This document shows positions 52,218 to 61,159 of a DNA stretch of 64,000 nt, piece after piece. The stretch is from CBDCIS01 sp965217565 (GTDB lineage Bacteria; Chloroflexota; Dehalococcoidia; Lucifugimonadales; CATOSD01). The stretch covers positions 310,001 through 374,000 of the forward strand of contig CBDCIS010000010.1 in the NCBI GenBank assembly GCA_965217565.1, given 5' to 3'. Under the pieces are notes generated by a model. That model made no database searches. It was not told the DNA's origin and worked only from the letters and a program-made list of their open reading frames with translations. Each line of letters starts with the position of its first letter. Position 1 is the first letter of the stretch. The position numbers were made by a program, and so were the translations under genes.

Positions 52218-53353
52218 TGTGCCGGAAGACTTCGCGTTGTGTGTTCGATCCAACTCCACGCCGTGAGCGACCGCACCCGACCCGGATCAGATTCAAGCTC
52301 ACTCAGGTAGGCGTCAACCGCCTTCATCTTCTCCTCTATGCTCCCGTATATCCTGCCCTCCACCCACCTGCGGACCTCTTGGAAGACCCGCTCAGCGGGA
52401 TTCAGCTCAGGACTATATGCAGGCTGCACGATCGTTGCCACTCCAACAGTCCGTACTATCTCACCCCGGTGACCACGCGCTCCATCCCACACCAGGGCCT
52501 CGATGTCCGAGTGATGCTTCAGGCCATCGACTGCCACCGCTATAGCCGCAGACTTCATCGAATCGATCCAACCCCACAACAGCTTGCCCCTCCGAACGTC
52601 TACCACCAGGAACAGGTACATCCACTTGTAGACCATCTGCACTCGCTGATGCACCTTCACTCCACGACGACCCCACACCCTACGCACCATCCCCCGCAGG
52701 CCCACTCGCATCTCATCGGCAAAGCCAAAGGCCGTCTCAGAACTCACGCCCGCTTCGGCAAGGCAACAACCAAGCCCCCCTTTTTCCACGACTCCTGCGC
52801 AGCTACGTCTGCCTTCTCATGACGGCCCCTCGGGACCTTCGGGCTGCATCCCAACCTCTCAAGCAGACCATAGACGCTGCCCGACTTGTAGCTCACCCCA
52901 TACTCGGACTCTATCCAGTCCCTGATCTCTCCCGCCGTTCTGAACCGTCCCGTCGACACCTCCTCGGTCAACTCCTGCTCTTCATCTGTGCTCAGAAAGC
53001 GCGGTTTGCCCATGCCTCCCATCTTGTGGGACAACACTCCTTCCACACCTCCCTCTCTATACCAGCCCACCCACGTCTGTACCGTCCGGTAGTGGACTCC
53101 CACCGCTCTTGCCGCCTCACCGAACTGCCATCCCGACCGCACCAGCCACAGTCCATGGAGTCGAGTACGAAGGCTAGTGTCACGTTCTGCCCGGTAGGCC
53201 GCCTTCAGCGCCTCCGGTGTATCCTCCCCATGCCAATCTATTCGAAGCGGTCGTCCGATCATCTGATACCCTCCAACACTGTATGTCGGCTAGAGCATGG
53301 ATGAACTATTAGGACATCGCTAGATACTTCCAGGTCTTGTTATCATCAAATGG
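52191..53353 (-). mobile_element. IS630-family insertion sequence A, inserted in the P63C gene end
   Basis: 1163 bp. The termini CCATTTCATGTTGAC (left, 52191 on) and CCATTTGATGATAAC (right, inverted, ending 53353) are imperfect inverted repeats. Both are flanked by TA (52189-52190 and 53354-53355), the duplication expected for IS630. It carries one transposase split in two frames. Confidence 0.8.
52196..53262 (-). CDS. IS630-family transposase, two frames joined by -1 shift
   Basis: The first frame (ATG 53262, stop 52744) carries the helix-turn-helix part: RTRLHGLWLVRSGWQFGEAARAVGVHYRTVQTWVGWY and SVYGLLERLGCSPK. The second frame (to 52196) carries the DDE catalytic part: FADEMRVGL (first Asp), VWDGARGHRG (second Asp) and AYSPELNPAERVFQEVRR (Glu). 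They overlap at TGGAAAAAGGGGGGCTTGG. In the zero frame this contains G-GGG-GGC, a canonical slippery heptamer. A -1 shift there gives one chain, ...KKGGLGCCLAEAG.... The transposase cuts and pastes the IS at TA sites. Confidence 0.82.
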
Positions 53354-53724
53354 TATAAGTTTCTTTGATATCGTGAAGATTGCCAACTAACGCCAGGAGG
53401 GACACCATGGTTGAACAACCCAGGGTGGAAGTCGCAGTGTTCGTCGACCTTGAAAACCTTAGGTATTCGATGTTGAACCTTCATGGTTTAGAGCCAGATT
53501 TTAAGACTCTCATGGATAAGGTCCGGCAACACGGCAGGCCGTCTGTTATGAGAGCGTACGCTGACTTTTCCGAACATCCGGCAGTACTTCGGAGACAGCT
53601 TCAGATCGTTGGGATTGAAGCCATCAACGTACCGGTAAAGAAGATAACGAAGCCAAGTCAACGCCACTCTGTGGAGCGTATAAAGAATGCCGCTGATATG
53701 GTACTCGCCCTAGACGCGATCTTA

Positions 53725-54573
53725 GAGGGTGTGTGAGAAGTCTTGGACATGTATTAGAATGGAGGCATGAAACGCAAAGCATACCCCAGTGACCTGACTG
53801 ATGAACAGTGGAAGATGCTCGCTCCGCTACTCCCGGCAGCCAAAACTGGGGGAAGGCCACGTACTGTAGACCTGCGGGAAGTCGTCAACGGCATTCTATA
53901 CGTTCTGCGCAACGGTTGCACGTGGCGAGCCATGCCGCATGACCTCCCGCCTTGGGGTACTGTATGGTGGTATTTTCGGGAGTGGAGAGAGGATGGTACA
54001 TGGGAACGAGCCAATGACGCTCTCCGAGTCAAGGTCCGGCAGGCCGAGGGGAGGAACCCGACACCTAGCGCTGCTATCATAGACAGCCAGTCGGTCAAGA
54101 CTACGGAAAAAGGGGGCCTCGTGGCTATGACGCTGGCAAGAAGGTCAACGGTCGAAAGCGACATATCATTGTAGATACCATGGGGTTGCTGCTGGCGGTG
54201 GTGGTGCATCCTGCCAATATCCAGGATAGGGATGGGGCGAAGCTGGTCATCGATAAATTGATAGGGAGGTTTCCCCGCATGAGGTTGGTCTGGGCCGATG
54301 CTGGCTATGCTGGAAAGCTGGTCGAGTGGGTCTGGGCCCTGACAGGCTGGGCACTCGAGATTGTCAAGCGCCCCAGGGACAGCCACCGTTTTCAAGTGCT
54401 GCCGCGAAGATGGGTGGTCGAACGAACATTCGCGTGGCTCAGCAGGTGCCGTCGGATGAGCAAGGACTACGAAGCTCTGTCCGATACAACCGAGGCGTGG
54501 ACCCATATAGCTATGATTCATCTCATGCTCCGACGCTTAGCACCAACCTAATTTGAACTTCTCACACACCCTC
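53725..54573 (+). mobile_element. IS5-family (IS427-like) insertion sequence
   Basis: 849 bp with inverted ends GAGGGTGTGTGAGAAGT (left) and ACTTCTCACACACCCTC (right), flanked by TTA on both sides (53722-53724 and 54574-54576). It splits the NYN gene. It carries one transposase in two frames. Confidence 0.88.
53767..54551 (+). CDS. IS5-family transposase, two frames joined by -1 shift
   Basis: ORF A, 53767-54174, carries the IS5 N-terminal domain: DLTDEQWKMLAPLLPAAK, GILYVLRNGCTWRAMPHDLPPW and AAIIDSQSVKTT (first Asp). The continuing frame is read from about 54113 and includes 54180-54551, with VDTMGLLLAVVVHPANIQDRDGA (Asp) and RRWVVERTFAWLSRCRRMSKDYE (Glu). The frames overlap at GGAAAAAGGGGGCCTCG, a slippery run. 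A -1 shift yields KGGRGYDAGKKVNGRKRH, the expected IS5 sequence. The stop is 54551. Confidence 0.82.
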
Positions 54574-55070
54574 TTAGAGGCTTCGGATGCTGATTCAGCA
54601 CAGAACAAGAAGACTTTCTTCCTGGTTACTGGGGATGCTGACTACATAAAACTCGTCACGCAATTGCGCAATCGTTTCGGTCAAAGGGTCGTCGTCTGTG
54701 GCGTACCTGGGTCGGTGAGCAGCGATCTTATAGCCGCCGCTGACGATCAAGACCTCATAGAGGTGCAAAAGACAGACCCCGTGCCAGACCAGGATGTTGT
54801 AGTAGCGATAATTAGGTTGGTAAAACGGGGTCCGGCACCGTTAAAGTTCTGGAGTATGAATATTTTGGACGAATGGTGCCAGCATGAGAAGAATGCAATT
54901 CCAGGAACGGCGAAGCAGCAACGAGATATATTGCGGCGTTTGCAGCAGGAAGACGTTCTGCTGAAACGAGAGATTGACTTACAGCCCGTTCTGGGGCGCA
55001 AAGGCCACGCGACTGAAACATATTTAGACGAATCAAAGGCTCTTGAGTTAGGATATTTAGAAAAAGAAGA

Positions 55071-55090
55071 AACCCCTCAGTAGAGGGGTT
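55071..55090. terminator. Terminator hairpin after the NYN gene
   Basis: AACCCCTC-AGTA-GAGGGGTT, an 8-bp stem with a 4-base loop, overlaps the NYN stop codon. A T-rich run on the minus strand (from AAAAAGAAGA at 55062-55071) suggests it stops minus-strand transcripts best. Confidence 0.65.
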
Positions 55091-55226
55091 CGTCACATTA
55101 CTGCAGAAACAAATTATGTCATATTTGGACAGTGGGATATACTATATCCTAAGAGCCCGCGGATTGTCAACCCTCCATTGACCCCCAGCAGGGCAATCGC
55201 ATTTTACTGAGCGAGCACCAAGACTA

Positions 55227-56433
55227 GTACCGTTTCAATCTGAATATGATGGATAGATGTGTTGAAGTTTAGTACGAGCGTCCTGAGTGGAGAAGCGCCA
55301 GTCTATGACGGCGACAGCCTCATTGCGCTTACGTTCCAGCGCCGAGACCTCTCGCTTCAGTATCACCTCGTCGCTGATTCGACGGTTGAGACACTGGTTG
55401 CTGAATACGCTCAACTCTATCTCGGCCATGTTCAGCCAACTGCCGTGTAGAGGAGTGTAGTGGAACTCCAGGCGCTTGGCGATGCGCCGCGCTTCGGCTG
55501 GCTCGAAGGCGTCGTACAACGAGCCCAGCTTGTGAGTGTTGAGGTTGTCCAGCACCAACCGTATCGTCTCTGTGTGAGGGTATGCATCATCAACCAGCCA
55601 CCTCATCTGATGAGCGAAGTCCACAGCAGTGCGCCGCTCGGTCACCTCGACATGCCGCCAGCCAGCTTTCGGCTCACAGAACATGAACAGGTTTCGAGTG
55701 CCGTTTCGCTTGTACTCGTAGTCATATCGTTCCACCCGACCCGGCTTGGCCCCGATGACCGGTCTCTTATCGGCCACCAGTTGCCTGGATGTCTCGTCGA
55801 AACAGACCACGGGATGGTCCGGGTCGTAGTCTGCGTGGTACAGGTCCAGCACGTTCTCCATTCGAGCCACGAACTCCCCGCTCACCTCCGGGATGCACCA
55901 CTCCTTCTTCTTCCACGGCTTGAGTTCGTTTTTTTGAGTATCTGGCGCACCGCCTCGAGGGAGATGCTCTCGGCAAACCCCATCGCCACCACCTTGTCGG
56001 CAAGCAGTTGGATCGTCCAATCCGCGTGTCCTTCGGGTGCGTCGCTGCACGCGATGGCTATCAGATGTGCTTCCTGTCTGCCGTCCAACTTGCGCTTCTG
56101 TCCCGGTCGAGGGCGCTCATTGAGTGCGCTGTCGAGTCCCTCCTTCACAAACCGTGTTCGCACACGTCCGACCGTGGAGGCGCTTATCAATAGGCCGCTG
56201 GCGATGTCACGGTCGGTCATGCCTTCGTCTGCCTTCAGCAACACCAGCGCTCGCTTGACTTTACGGGCCGAAGTCTCGCCACGACTCGCCATCTGCTTGA
56301 GATGTGTCCGTTCCGACTCGTTCAACTCCACCTTGTACTTGAGAGCAGCCATGTCTTCGTATGTCCTCTCTATAGGATCATACATAAGACTAACCTATTT
56401 CTCATACTTGTCAAATACAGATGGAACCGGTAC
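55227..56433 (-). mobile_element. IS630-family insertion sequence B
   Basis: 1207 bp. The ends GTACCGTTTCAATCTG (left) and GTACCGGTTCCATCTG (right, inverted) are flanked by TA on both sides (55225-55226, 56434-56435). It carries a transposase in two frames. It differs in sequence from element A. Confidence 0.85.
55235..56385 (-). CDS. IS630-family transposase B, two frames joined by -1 shift
   Basis: The first frame (ATG 56385, stop 55882) holds the DNA-binding part: ERTHLKQMASRGETSARKVKRALVLLKADEG and DIASGLLISASTVGRVRTRF. The second frame (to 55235) holds the catalytic part: PVVCFDETSRQL, LVLDNLNTHKLGSLYDAF and GSWLNMAEIELSVFS (Asp, Asp, Glu). They join at CTCAAAAAAACGAAC, where slipping back one base on the A7 run turns ...QILKKTNSSR into ...QILKKNELKPWKKKEW, which matches other IS630 proteins. 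The predicted fusion is of normal length. Confidence 0.82.
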
Positions 56434-56604
56434 TAGGTTGTGTTGATATTTGTATTATACTGAGTATATGTCAACAGTTACACTGTCTTCGGAACAATGG
56501 TCAAGAATACATGAGTTCCTTCAAGGCCAGACAGGCTTGTGCATTCGGAAAGGAAGCCGAATGTAGGGGTTCATTGATGCTGTATTGCGAATTACTCGGA
56601 CTAG

Positions 56605-57416
56605 GGCCTGTTCACACTAACGCAACGCATCGAAGATGAGCGCAAACAGGATGAACCCAAGGAAGAGAGCGTCCAGCTTCTCAAAGCGAGAGAAGATGCG
56701 CCGAAAGCCCTTCAACCGTCGAAACAACCGCTCGATTTCGTTCCGACGCTTGTACATCTCCCGGTCGTACTGCCAAGGGTCAACCCTCGTGCTCAGGGGC
56801 GGAACTATCGGGGTGAACCCCAGGGCCAACGCCAGTTGGCGGGTCTCATTCCCCTCGTATGCCCGGTCCATTAACAGGAACGGGTTCTGGTCCTGTGTTC
56901 CGAGGCGCTTTAGCAGCTTTCGCCCCTCCGGCGCATCGTGGGCCTGTCCGGGAGAAAGGGAGAACGTCACGGCTGTTCTAGCATCCGCGGCAACCATATG
57001 AATCTTGGTGGTCCAGCCGCCACGGGACTTGCCGATGGACTGGGGTCCGTTTTTTTTAACGCACCGGTTCCATCGGGATGGACCTTGACTATGGTACTGT
57101 CCATGGAAACCGCTTCTATCTTGATACGCACTATGTGCTCTCGTTGAAGATACTCGAAAACCCGGTCGAGCACACCGTTCTTGGACCACCGGTTCATCCG
57201 GGTGTAGACGGTGTGCCAGTTGCCAAATCGAGGCGGCAATCCCCGCCATTTGCAGCCTTGCTCGGCGACATAGAGGATAGCGTTGAGTACTTGCAGGTTC
57301 GACAGGCTGACGTTGCCACGCTGAACGGGAAGGATCGGCGCAATTCGTTGGTACTGAACTTCGGTGATTTCCATTCTCGGATTGTAACATAATTTGGCTA
57401 TTAGTGTGAACAGACC
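56605..57416 (-). mobile_element. IS5-family insertion sequence B (CTAG target)
   Basis: 812 bp with ends GGCCTGTTCACACTAA and (inverted) GGTCTGTTCACACTAA, flanked by CTAG on both sides (56601-56604, 57417-57420). It sits inside an older IS5-type remnant. Confidence 0.88.
56617..57374 (-). CDS. IS5-family transposase, two frames joined by -1 shift
   Basis: ORF A (ATG 57374, stop 56967) carries ITEVQYQRIAPILPVQRG, LNAILYVAEQGCKWRGLPPRFGNWHTVY and VSMDSTIVKVH (first Asp). The catalytic C-terminal part is in the other frame and ends at 56617: KSRGGWTTKIHMVAADARTAV, FLLMDRAYEGNETRQLA and MYKRRNEIERLFRRLKGFRRIFSRFEKLD (Glu). They meet at GTTAAAAAAAACGGAC. The zero-frame heptamer A-AAA-AAA is a classic slippery site, and a -1 shift gives VKKNGPQSIGKSRGG. 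The full-length product would be normal in size. Confidence 0.85.
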
Positions 57417-57651
57417 CTAGTCCGCAATGGAAGATGCTCCCAGCCGAATATGGTAACCGGTGATACCTCCTCGCTCCAACCGGAAGGTGCCCCGCTCATA
57501 TGACGAGCATCTATACCGAGAGCGTCTTCTGGTCGAATGTTTCATCGGTAAGATCAAGCAGTTCCGTCACATTTTCTCCCGGTTCGACAAGCAGGCGAAC
57601 AGATACCTCGGGTTCCTCCATTTCACCAGTGCTCCCATATGGCTAAGATGA

Positions 57652-57978
57652 AATGTCAACACAACCTAGACCGGCCGGGGCGTTTTGTACTTCTCCCCCA
57701 TGAAGAGCCTGTTTCAGAGTGGCCTTCAGACGACGTCCCCCTCTGGATTGCCGCGCTCGCGCACGTGGCGGCCGGCCCCTATCGGGCTCATGCTAGACGT
57801 GCTTGGCCTCCCGCCATAGGAAGGGGAACTAAAGCGCCTCTCTTGACGTCTGAACATATACAGGCCCGCGCTGGACGCTACCCGTCCGGCCGGAATGGTC
57901 TATAATGTGTGTACGAGGGTTGGACGCGCCGTTGTCTTGCTCGACCAGGGCAACGCTGACTGAGAGGAGGATTCGACC
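57652..57978 (+). other. Intergenic region upstream of the DUF4349/PKD lipoprotein
   Basis: No gene is seen. TATAAT at 57901-57906 is a likely -10 box (no clear -35), about 75 bases before the ATG, and GAGAGGAGG precedes the start. Confidence 0.5.
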
Positions 57979-59628
57979 ATGAATTGGACTATCCGAGCGT
58001 TACTCTTGCTTACGCTTCTGACATTCTCGTTTGCGCTGGCGGCGTGCGGTTCAGCAGACGAATCTGAGGGATACCCGGGACTACCGGGAGCGCCAGGAGA
58101 GTCGAGCGACGCCTTTCAGGACCCCGCCGCACCCATGGCCGCCATGCCCGCCCCCACCGCCGCGCCCGCCGCCACCGCCGTGCCCATGCCCGCGGCCATG
58201 CCCACCCCCGTTGCTGCCATGGCGGTCCCACAACAGCCCGCCGCTGCCCGCGGCAAGCGGACAGAGGACGCTTTATTGCCAGTGGAGGGGCAGGCCTCGC
58301 TTGTGGCGCAGCAGCGCATAATCGTTCGAACTGTGGACATGTTGATAGTTGTTGCGGACGTCGCGCACACCATCGACGCCGTGGCAGGCCTGGCCCAGGA
58401 GCTTGGCGGGTGGGTCGTCTCCTCGGACCATAGCCGGACGCATCAGGGATTCATATCGGTGCGCGTCCCCGCGGAGACGCTCGACAACGCCGTGCTTCGC
58501 TTGCGCCAGCTTGCGTTCGACGTGGACTCTGAAATAACCACAAGCCAGGACGTTACCGACGAGTACGTGGACCTCAAGGCGCGCCTCAAAAACCTACAGG
58601 CCACCGAGGAGGCGCTAATCAGGCTGCTGGAGAGAGCAGAAAAGGTGGAGGACGCCCTGCAGGTTCAGAACGAGTTGACGCGAATACAGGAGGACGTCGA
58701 ACGTCTGCAAGGCCGCATCAGCTTCCTGGAGCAGACCGCCGCTTTCTCCCTCATCAACGTTGGCCTGCGGCTCGCGCCGGTTGACATGCGCGTGAACGGC
58801 GGGAGCGACCAGAGCGTGAGCGTCGGCGAGGTCGCCAGGTTCCGGGCGACGTTCATTCCGCCGCAGGGCATCGACGACTTCTTCTTCACCTGGAACTTTG
58901 GCGATGGCTCGGCCCAGTTTGAGGGCTATAATACGGCGCCGACACTAGATGGCGACGAAAGGGTCACTGCGACGATAACGCACGTCTATCCAGACGACCG
59001 CGACTCGCCGTACATCGCCACGGTGAACATGAGGGGAACCGGAGAAGCTGGTGTGGCCGAGGGCATGGATACCGTCATAGTGACGGTGACGAAGATCCCC
59101 ACCATCGAGGTGTTCGCCGGGGACAACCGGAGGGTGGAAGAGGGCGAGGAGTTCGAGGTATCGGGTTCGTTCACCCGCCCCGCCGGTCTCACGGCGCTCG
59201 CGTTCCGCTGGGACTTCGGTGACGGTTCCGCGCCCGTCACCGGCAGGCTGCCGGAGGACGTCACTACGGCGAACGCGACTTACGCATATCCCAACTACCG
59301 GCCGATGCCGTACACCGCCACGCTAACCGTCACCGCGCAGAGCGCAGCCGGAGAGATAGAATCCAGCGGGACGATTGAAGTGCACGTGAGCGAGTCTCTC
59401 AGCTGGACGGTGGGCGGCTGGAACGCGGGCGACCAGTGGAAGGGGGCGACGCGCGCGCTGTCCGGGCTGGCGCAGGCCCTGGGCACGATAGCGATATGGC
59501 TCGTGATATTCAGCCCGGTTTGGTTGATCGGCGGGGCGATTATCTGGATCCTGATGCGCCGCGCCAGGCGCTACCAGTGGGGCGGTCAAACCCCGTTCGG
59601 CGGCCAGGGCCAGCCGCCGTCGGAGTAG
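57979..59628 (+). CDS. DUF4349 lipoprotein with PKD-like domains and C-terminal membrane helix
   Basis: 549 residues, ATG 57979. The lipoprotein signal ends ALAAC (Cys23), then an Ala/Pro/Met-rich linker runs to about residue 85. The DUF4349 domain follows with QQRIIVRTVDMLIVVADVAHTID, GGWVVSSDHSRTHQGFISVRVPAETLDNAV and a coiled coil (DEYVDLKARLKNLQATEEALI). Next come two PKD-like Ig domains (FFFTWNFGDGSAQFEGYN; FRWDFGDGSAPVTG). Last is a transmembrane helix (about 508-535) and a basic, Gly/Gln-rich tail. DUF4349 proteins resemble envelope-stress or antisigma-type lipoproteins, and the added PKD modules suggest a surface adhesin or scaffold. It is anchored at both ends. Confidence 0.82.
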   Translation: MNWTIRALLLLTLLTFSFALAACGSADESEGYPGLPGAPGESSDAFQDPAAPMAAMPAPTAAPAATAVPMPAAMPTPVAAMAVPQQPAAARGKRTEDALLPVEGQASLVAQQRIIVRTVDMLIVVADVAHTIDAVAGLAQELGGWVVSSDHSRTHQGFISVRVPAETLDNAVLRLRQLAFDVDSEITTSQDVTDEYVDLKARLKNLQATEEALIRLLERAEKVEDALQVQNELTRIQEDVERLQGRISFLEQTAAFSLINVGLRLAPVDMRVNGGSDQSVSVGEVARFRATFIPPQGIDDFFFTWNFGDGSAQFEGYNTAPTLDGDERVTATITHVYPDDRDSPYIATVNMRGTGEAGVAEGMDTVIVTVTKIPTIEVFAGDNRRVEEGEEFEVSGSFTRPAGLTALAFRWDFGDGSAPVTGRLPEDVTTANATYAYPNYRPMPYTATLTVTAQSAAGEIESSGTIEVHVSESLSWTVGGWNAGDQWKGATRALSGLAQALGTIAIWLVIFSPVWLIGGAIIWILMRRARRYQWGGQTPFGGQGQPPSE

Positions 59629-59638
59629 GACGGCAGCG

Positions 59639-60115
59639 ATGGCCGTTACGAGGCACTTCACCGCTACCGGGTTCGTGGTGCGGGAAGGTCACGTGCTGCT
59701 GCACTGGCACCCCAAGGTGAAGGCGTGGCTTCCTCCCGGCGGTCACATAGACGAGAACGAAGACCCGCTTCAGGCGGTGCTGCGAGAGATTTTCGAGGAG
59801 GCCGGCATCGAGGCCGAGGTTGTCGAGCACGGTCCCAGCTTAGAGTTGGACTATCCCACGCAGGTGCCGCCTCCCTTCGCCATAATGGTCGAGGACATTC
59901 ACGACCCCGTCGCGGGCTATCACCAGCACATCGACATGATCTACTTCTGCCGATCGGTGGGAACTCCGGCGGTGGTAAACCACGGCTGGACGTGGGTATC
60001 GAGAGCGGACATCGCGGCGGGAGTGGCATTGCGGGAGGGCGATTCGCCGTTGGAGTCGCCGCCGGACGACGTGCGGCTGCTGGCGGAGCACGCGTTCATC
60101 GCGGTGGAGGGCTGA
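59639..60115 (+). CDS. NUDIX hydrolase
   Basis: 158 residues, ATG 59639, eleven bases after the lipoprotein gene stop. The Nudix box is complete: GGHIDENEDPLQAVLREIFEEAGI fits G-x5-E-x7-REUxEExGU. It hydrolyses a nucleoside diphosphate linked to another group, using Mg2+. The sequence before it (HFTATGFVVREGHVLLHWHPKVKAWLPPG) is the usual strand and loop. A His-rich segment (AGYHQHIDMIYFC) may shape the substrate pocket. The substrate is not predictable. Confidence 0.88.
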   Translation: MAVTRHFTATGFVVREGHVLLHWHPKVKAWLPPGGHIDENEDPLQAVLREIFEEAGIEAEVVEHGPSLELDYPTQVPPPFAIMVEDIHDPVAGYHQHIDMIYFCRSVGTPAVVNHGWTWVSRADIAAGVALREGDSPLESPPDDVRLLAEHAFIAVEG

Positions 60116-60145
60116 CCGCCGGGAGGTCGCCACGGGAGCAAGAAC

Positions 60146-60742
60146 ATGCGCGGAGACAGATGGGGAATCGACGGTCCGCCGAAAGAGGCGTACTCCCGCG
60201 TAACCAACCTGGAACGCTTCCAGGCTCTGCACGACGCGGCGATGGCGCTGCTCGGCCGGCTGGAGCGAGAGTTCGCCGTTGAGCGATTCGAAGGCTACGA
60301 CGCCGACGAGAAACTGGCGAGTGAAAGCCGCGCACGTCCTCCAATCAAGCTCACACCGAACGACCCGGAAGCTGCCCCTATCGTCGTGGCCTTCTCCGAC
60401 TTCCCAGGGCTGCACCTCAGATTCGGCCGTTGGCGCACGGAGTCATTGCCTCACTGTGGCTGCGACGCCTGCGACGAAACGGCCGACGAGGCTATCGAAG
60501 AGATGACTCAGATGGTGGAGGCCGTCGTCTCCGGCGGGTTCCGCGAGGCGATACGGGTGCCCATGCTGCTGGGAGACGGCTGGAATGAAACCGAGTTTCG
60601 GTTTGGCAAGGGCGGTTTTAGCGCGTCGCGCGGTCGCGTCCGGCGTTCCCGAGCCCTCGAGATGACGGGTGGCAAACGGAGCGTGACGCTGAACTGGGAG
60701 CCCTGGCCGCCGCGCAACCCAGCCGCCGCGCCAGCGCGTTGA
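60146..60742 (+). CDS. DUF6226-like protein
   Basis: 198 residues, ATG 60146, 30 bases after the NUDIX gene. The central FPGLHLRFGRWRTESLPHCGCDACDE, with Cys-Gly-Cys-Asp-Ala-Cys, is characteristic of the DUF6226 family as I recall it and suggests a metal site. The N-terminus (YSRVTNLERFQALHDAAMALLGRLEREF) is helical and the C-terminus is basic. No function is known, and the family assignment is tentative. Confidence 0.6.
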   Translation: MRGDRWGIDGPPKEAYSRVTNLERFQALHDAAMALLGRLEREFAVERFEGYDADEKLASESRARPPIKLTPNDPEAAPIVVAFSDFPGLHLRFGRWRTESLPHCGCDACDETADEAIEEMTQMVEAVVSGGFREAIRVPMLLGDGWNETEFRFGKGGFSASRGRVRRSRALEMTGGKRSVTLNWEPWPPRNPAAAPAR

Positions 60743-60775
60743 ATTGGCGATCCCCACACTCGCGCCCATTCGGGC

Positions 60776-60781
60776 TATAAT
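60776..60781 (+). promoter_or_regulatory. TATAAT -10 box before the retropepsin-like gene
   Basis: Perfect TATAAT 20 bases before the ATG at 60802, with no good -35 box. Confidence 0.4.
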
Positions 60782-60801
60782 GGACGCCGGGAGGCCCCGA
60801 A

Positions 60802-61155
60802 ATGGGAGTATTCTACGTCGATCTGGAGATAGGCGATCCGCAGGGTGAGCGATACGAGAGCGTTCGCGCCATGGTGGACTCGGGCGCGACATATAGCTCG
60901 CTGCCCGTGTTGCTGCTGAACCGGCTGGGAGTTGTGCCTCACGACACCAGGGCACTCTTGCTGGCCGATGGAAGTCGGATACGCAGGGACTTTGGACGCG
61001 CGTGGATACGCCTGGACGGGCGACAAGACATAACGTCTGTCATATTCTCGGGCAGCGAAGCGCCTGCGTTGCTGGGCGCAGTCACCCTGGAGCAATTCGG
61101 GCTCGGCATTGACACTGTCAAGTCCCAGTTGATTTCCGTTGATGGCGTGACGTAG
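60802..61155 (+). CDS. Retropepsin-like aspartic protease domain protein
   Basis: 117 residues, ATG 60802. The active-site motif MVDSGATYSSLP is the DTGA/DSGA element of retroviral-type aspartic proteases. It is followed by LADGSRIRRDFGRAWIRLDG and a C-terminal PALLGAVTLEQFGLGID, the hydrophobic-hydrophobic-Gly element of the fold. It would act as a homodimer. Similar short proteins in bacteria are often called clan AA aspartic proteases. No target is evident. Confidence 0.75.
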   Translation: MGVFYVDLEIGDPQGERYESVRAMVDSGATYSSLPVLLLNRLGVVPHDTRALLLADGSRIRRDFGRAWIRLDGRQDITSVIFSGSEAPALLGAVTLEQFGLGIDTVKSQLISVDGVT

Positions 61156-61159
61156 CTTA

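Larger units (their letters stand above)
53407..55083 (+). pseudogene. NYN-domain (LabA-like) protein interrupted by an IS5-type element
   Basis: Starts at ATG 53407 after CCAGGAGGG. The first part VEVAVFVDLENLRYSMLN to MVLALDAILE ends at TTA/GAG 53722, where the IS begins. The second part EASDADSAQNKKTFFLVTGDADYIKLV resumes at 54577 in the same frame. Removing the IS and one TTA gives an intact 274-residue protein. NYN domains are PIN-like, metal-dependent RNases. The acidic residues VFVDLEN, SDADS and TGDADY match the catalytic set. The C-terminal 80 residues are helical. With the P63C gene it probably formed an operon, now disrupted. Confidence 0.8.
56469..57651 (+). pseudogene. Remnant of an older IS5-type transposase gene, split by IS5-type element B
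   Basis: The N-terminal part reads MSTVTLSSEQWSRIHEFLQG and KEAECRGSLMLYCELLG (56469-56604, with one frame change). After IS5-type element B the sequence continues WKMLPAEYGNR (about 57430-57460). It then jumps directly to the C-terminal piece VIPPRSNRKVPRSYDEHLY, VECFIGKIKQFRHIFSRFDK and FTSAPIWLR, ending at 57651. The catalytic core is deleted. This is a dead copy of an IS5-type element that later served as a target for another IS5-type element. Confidence 0.7.
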
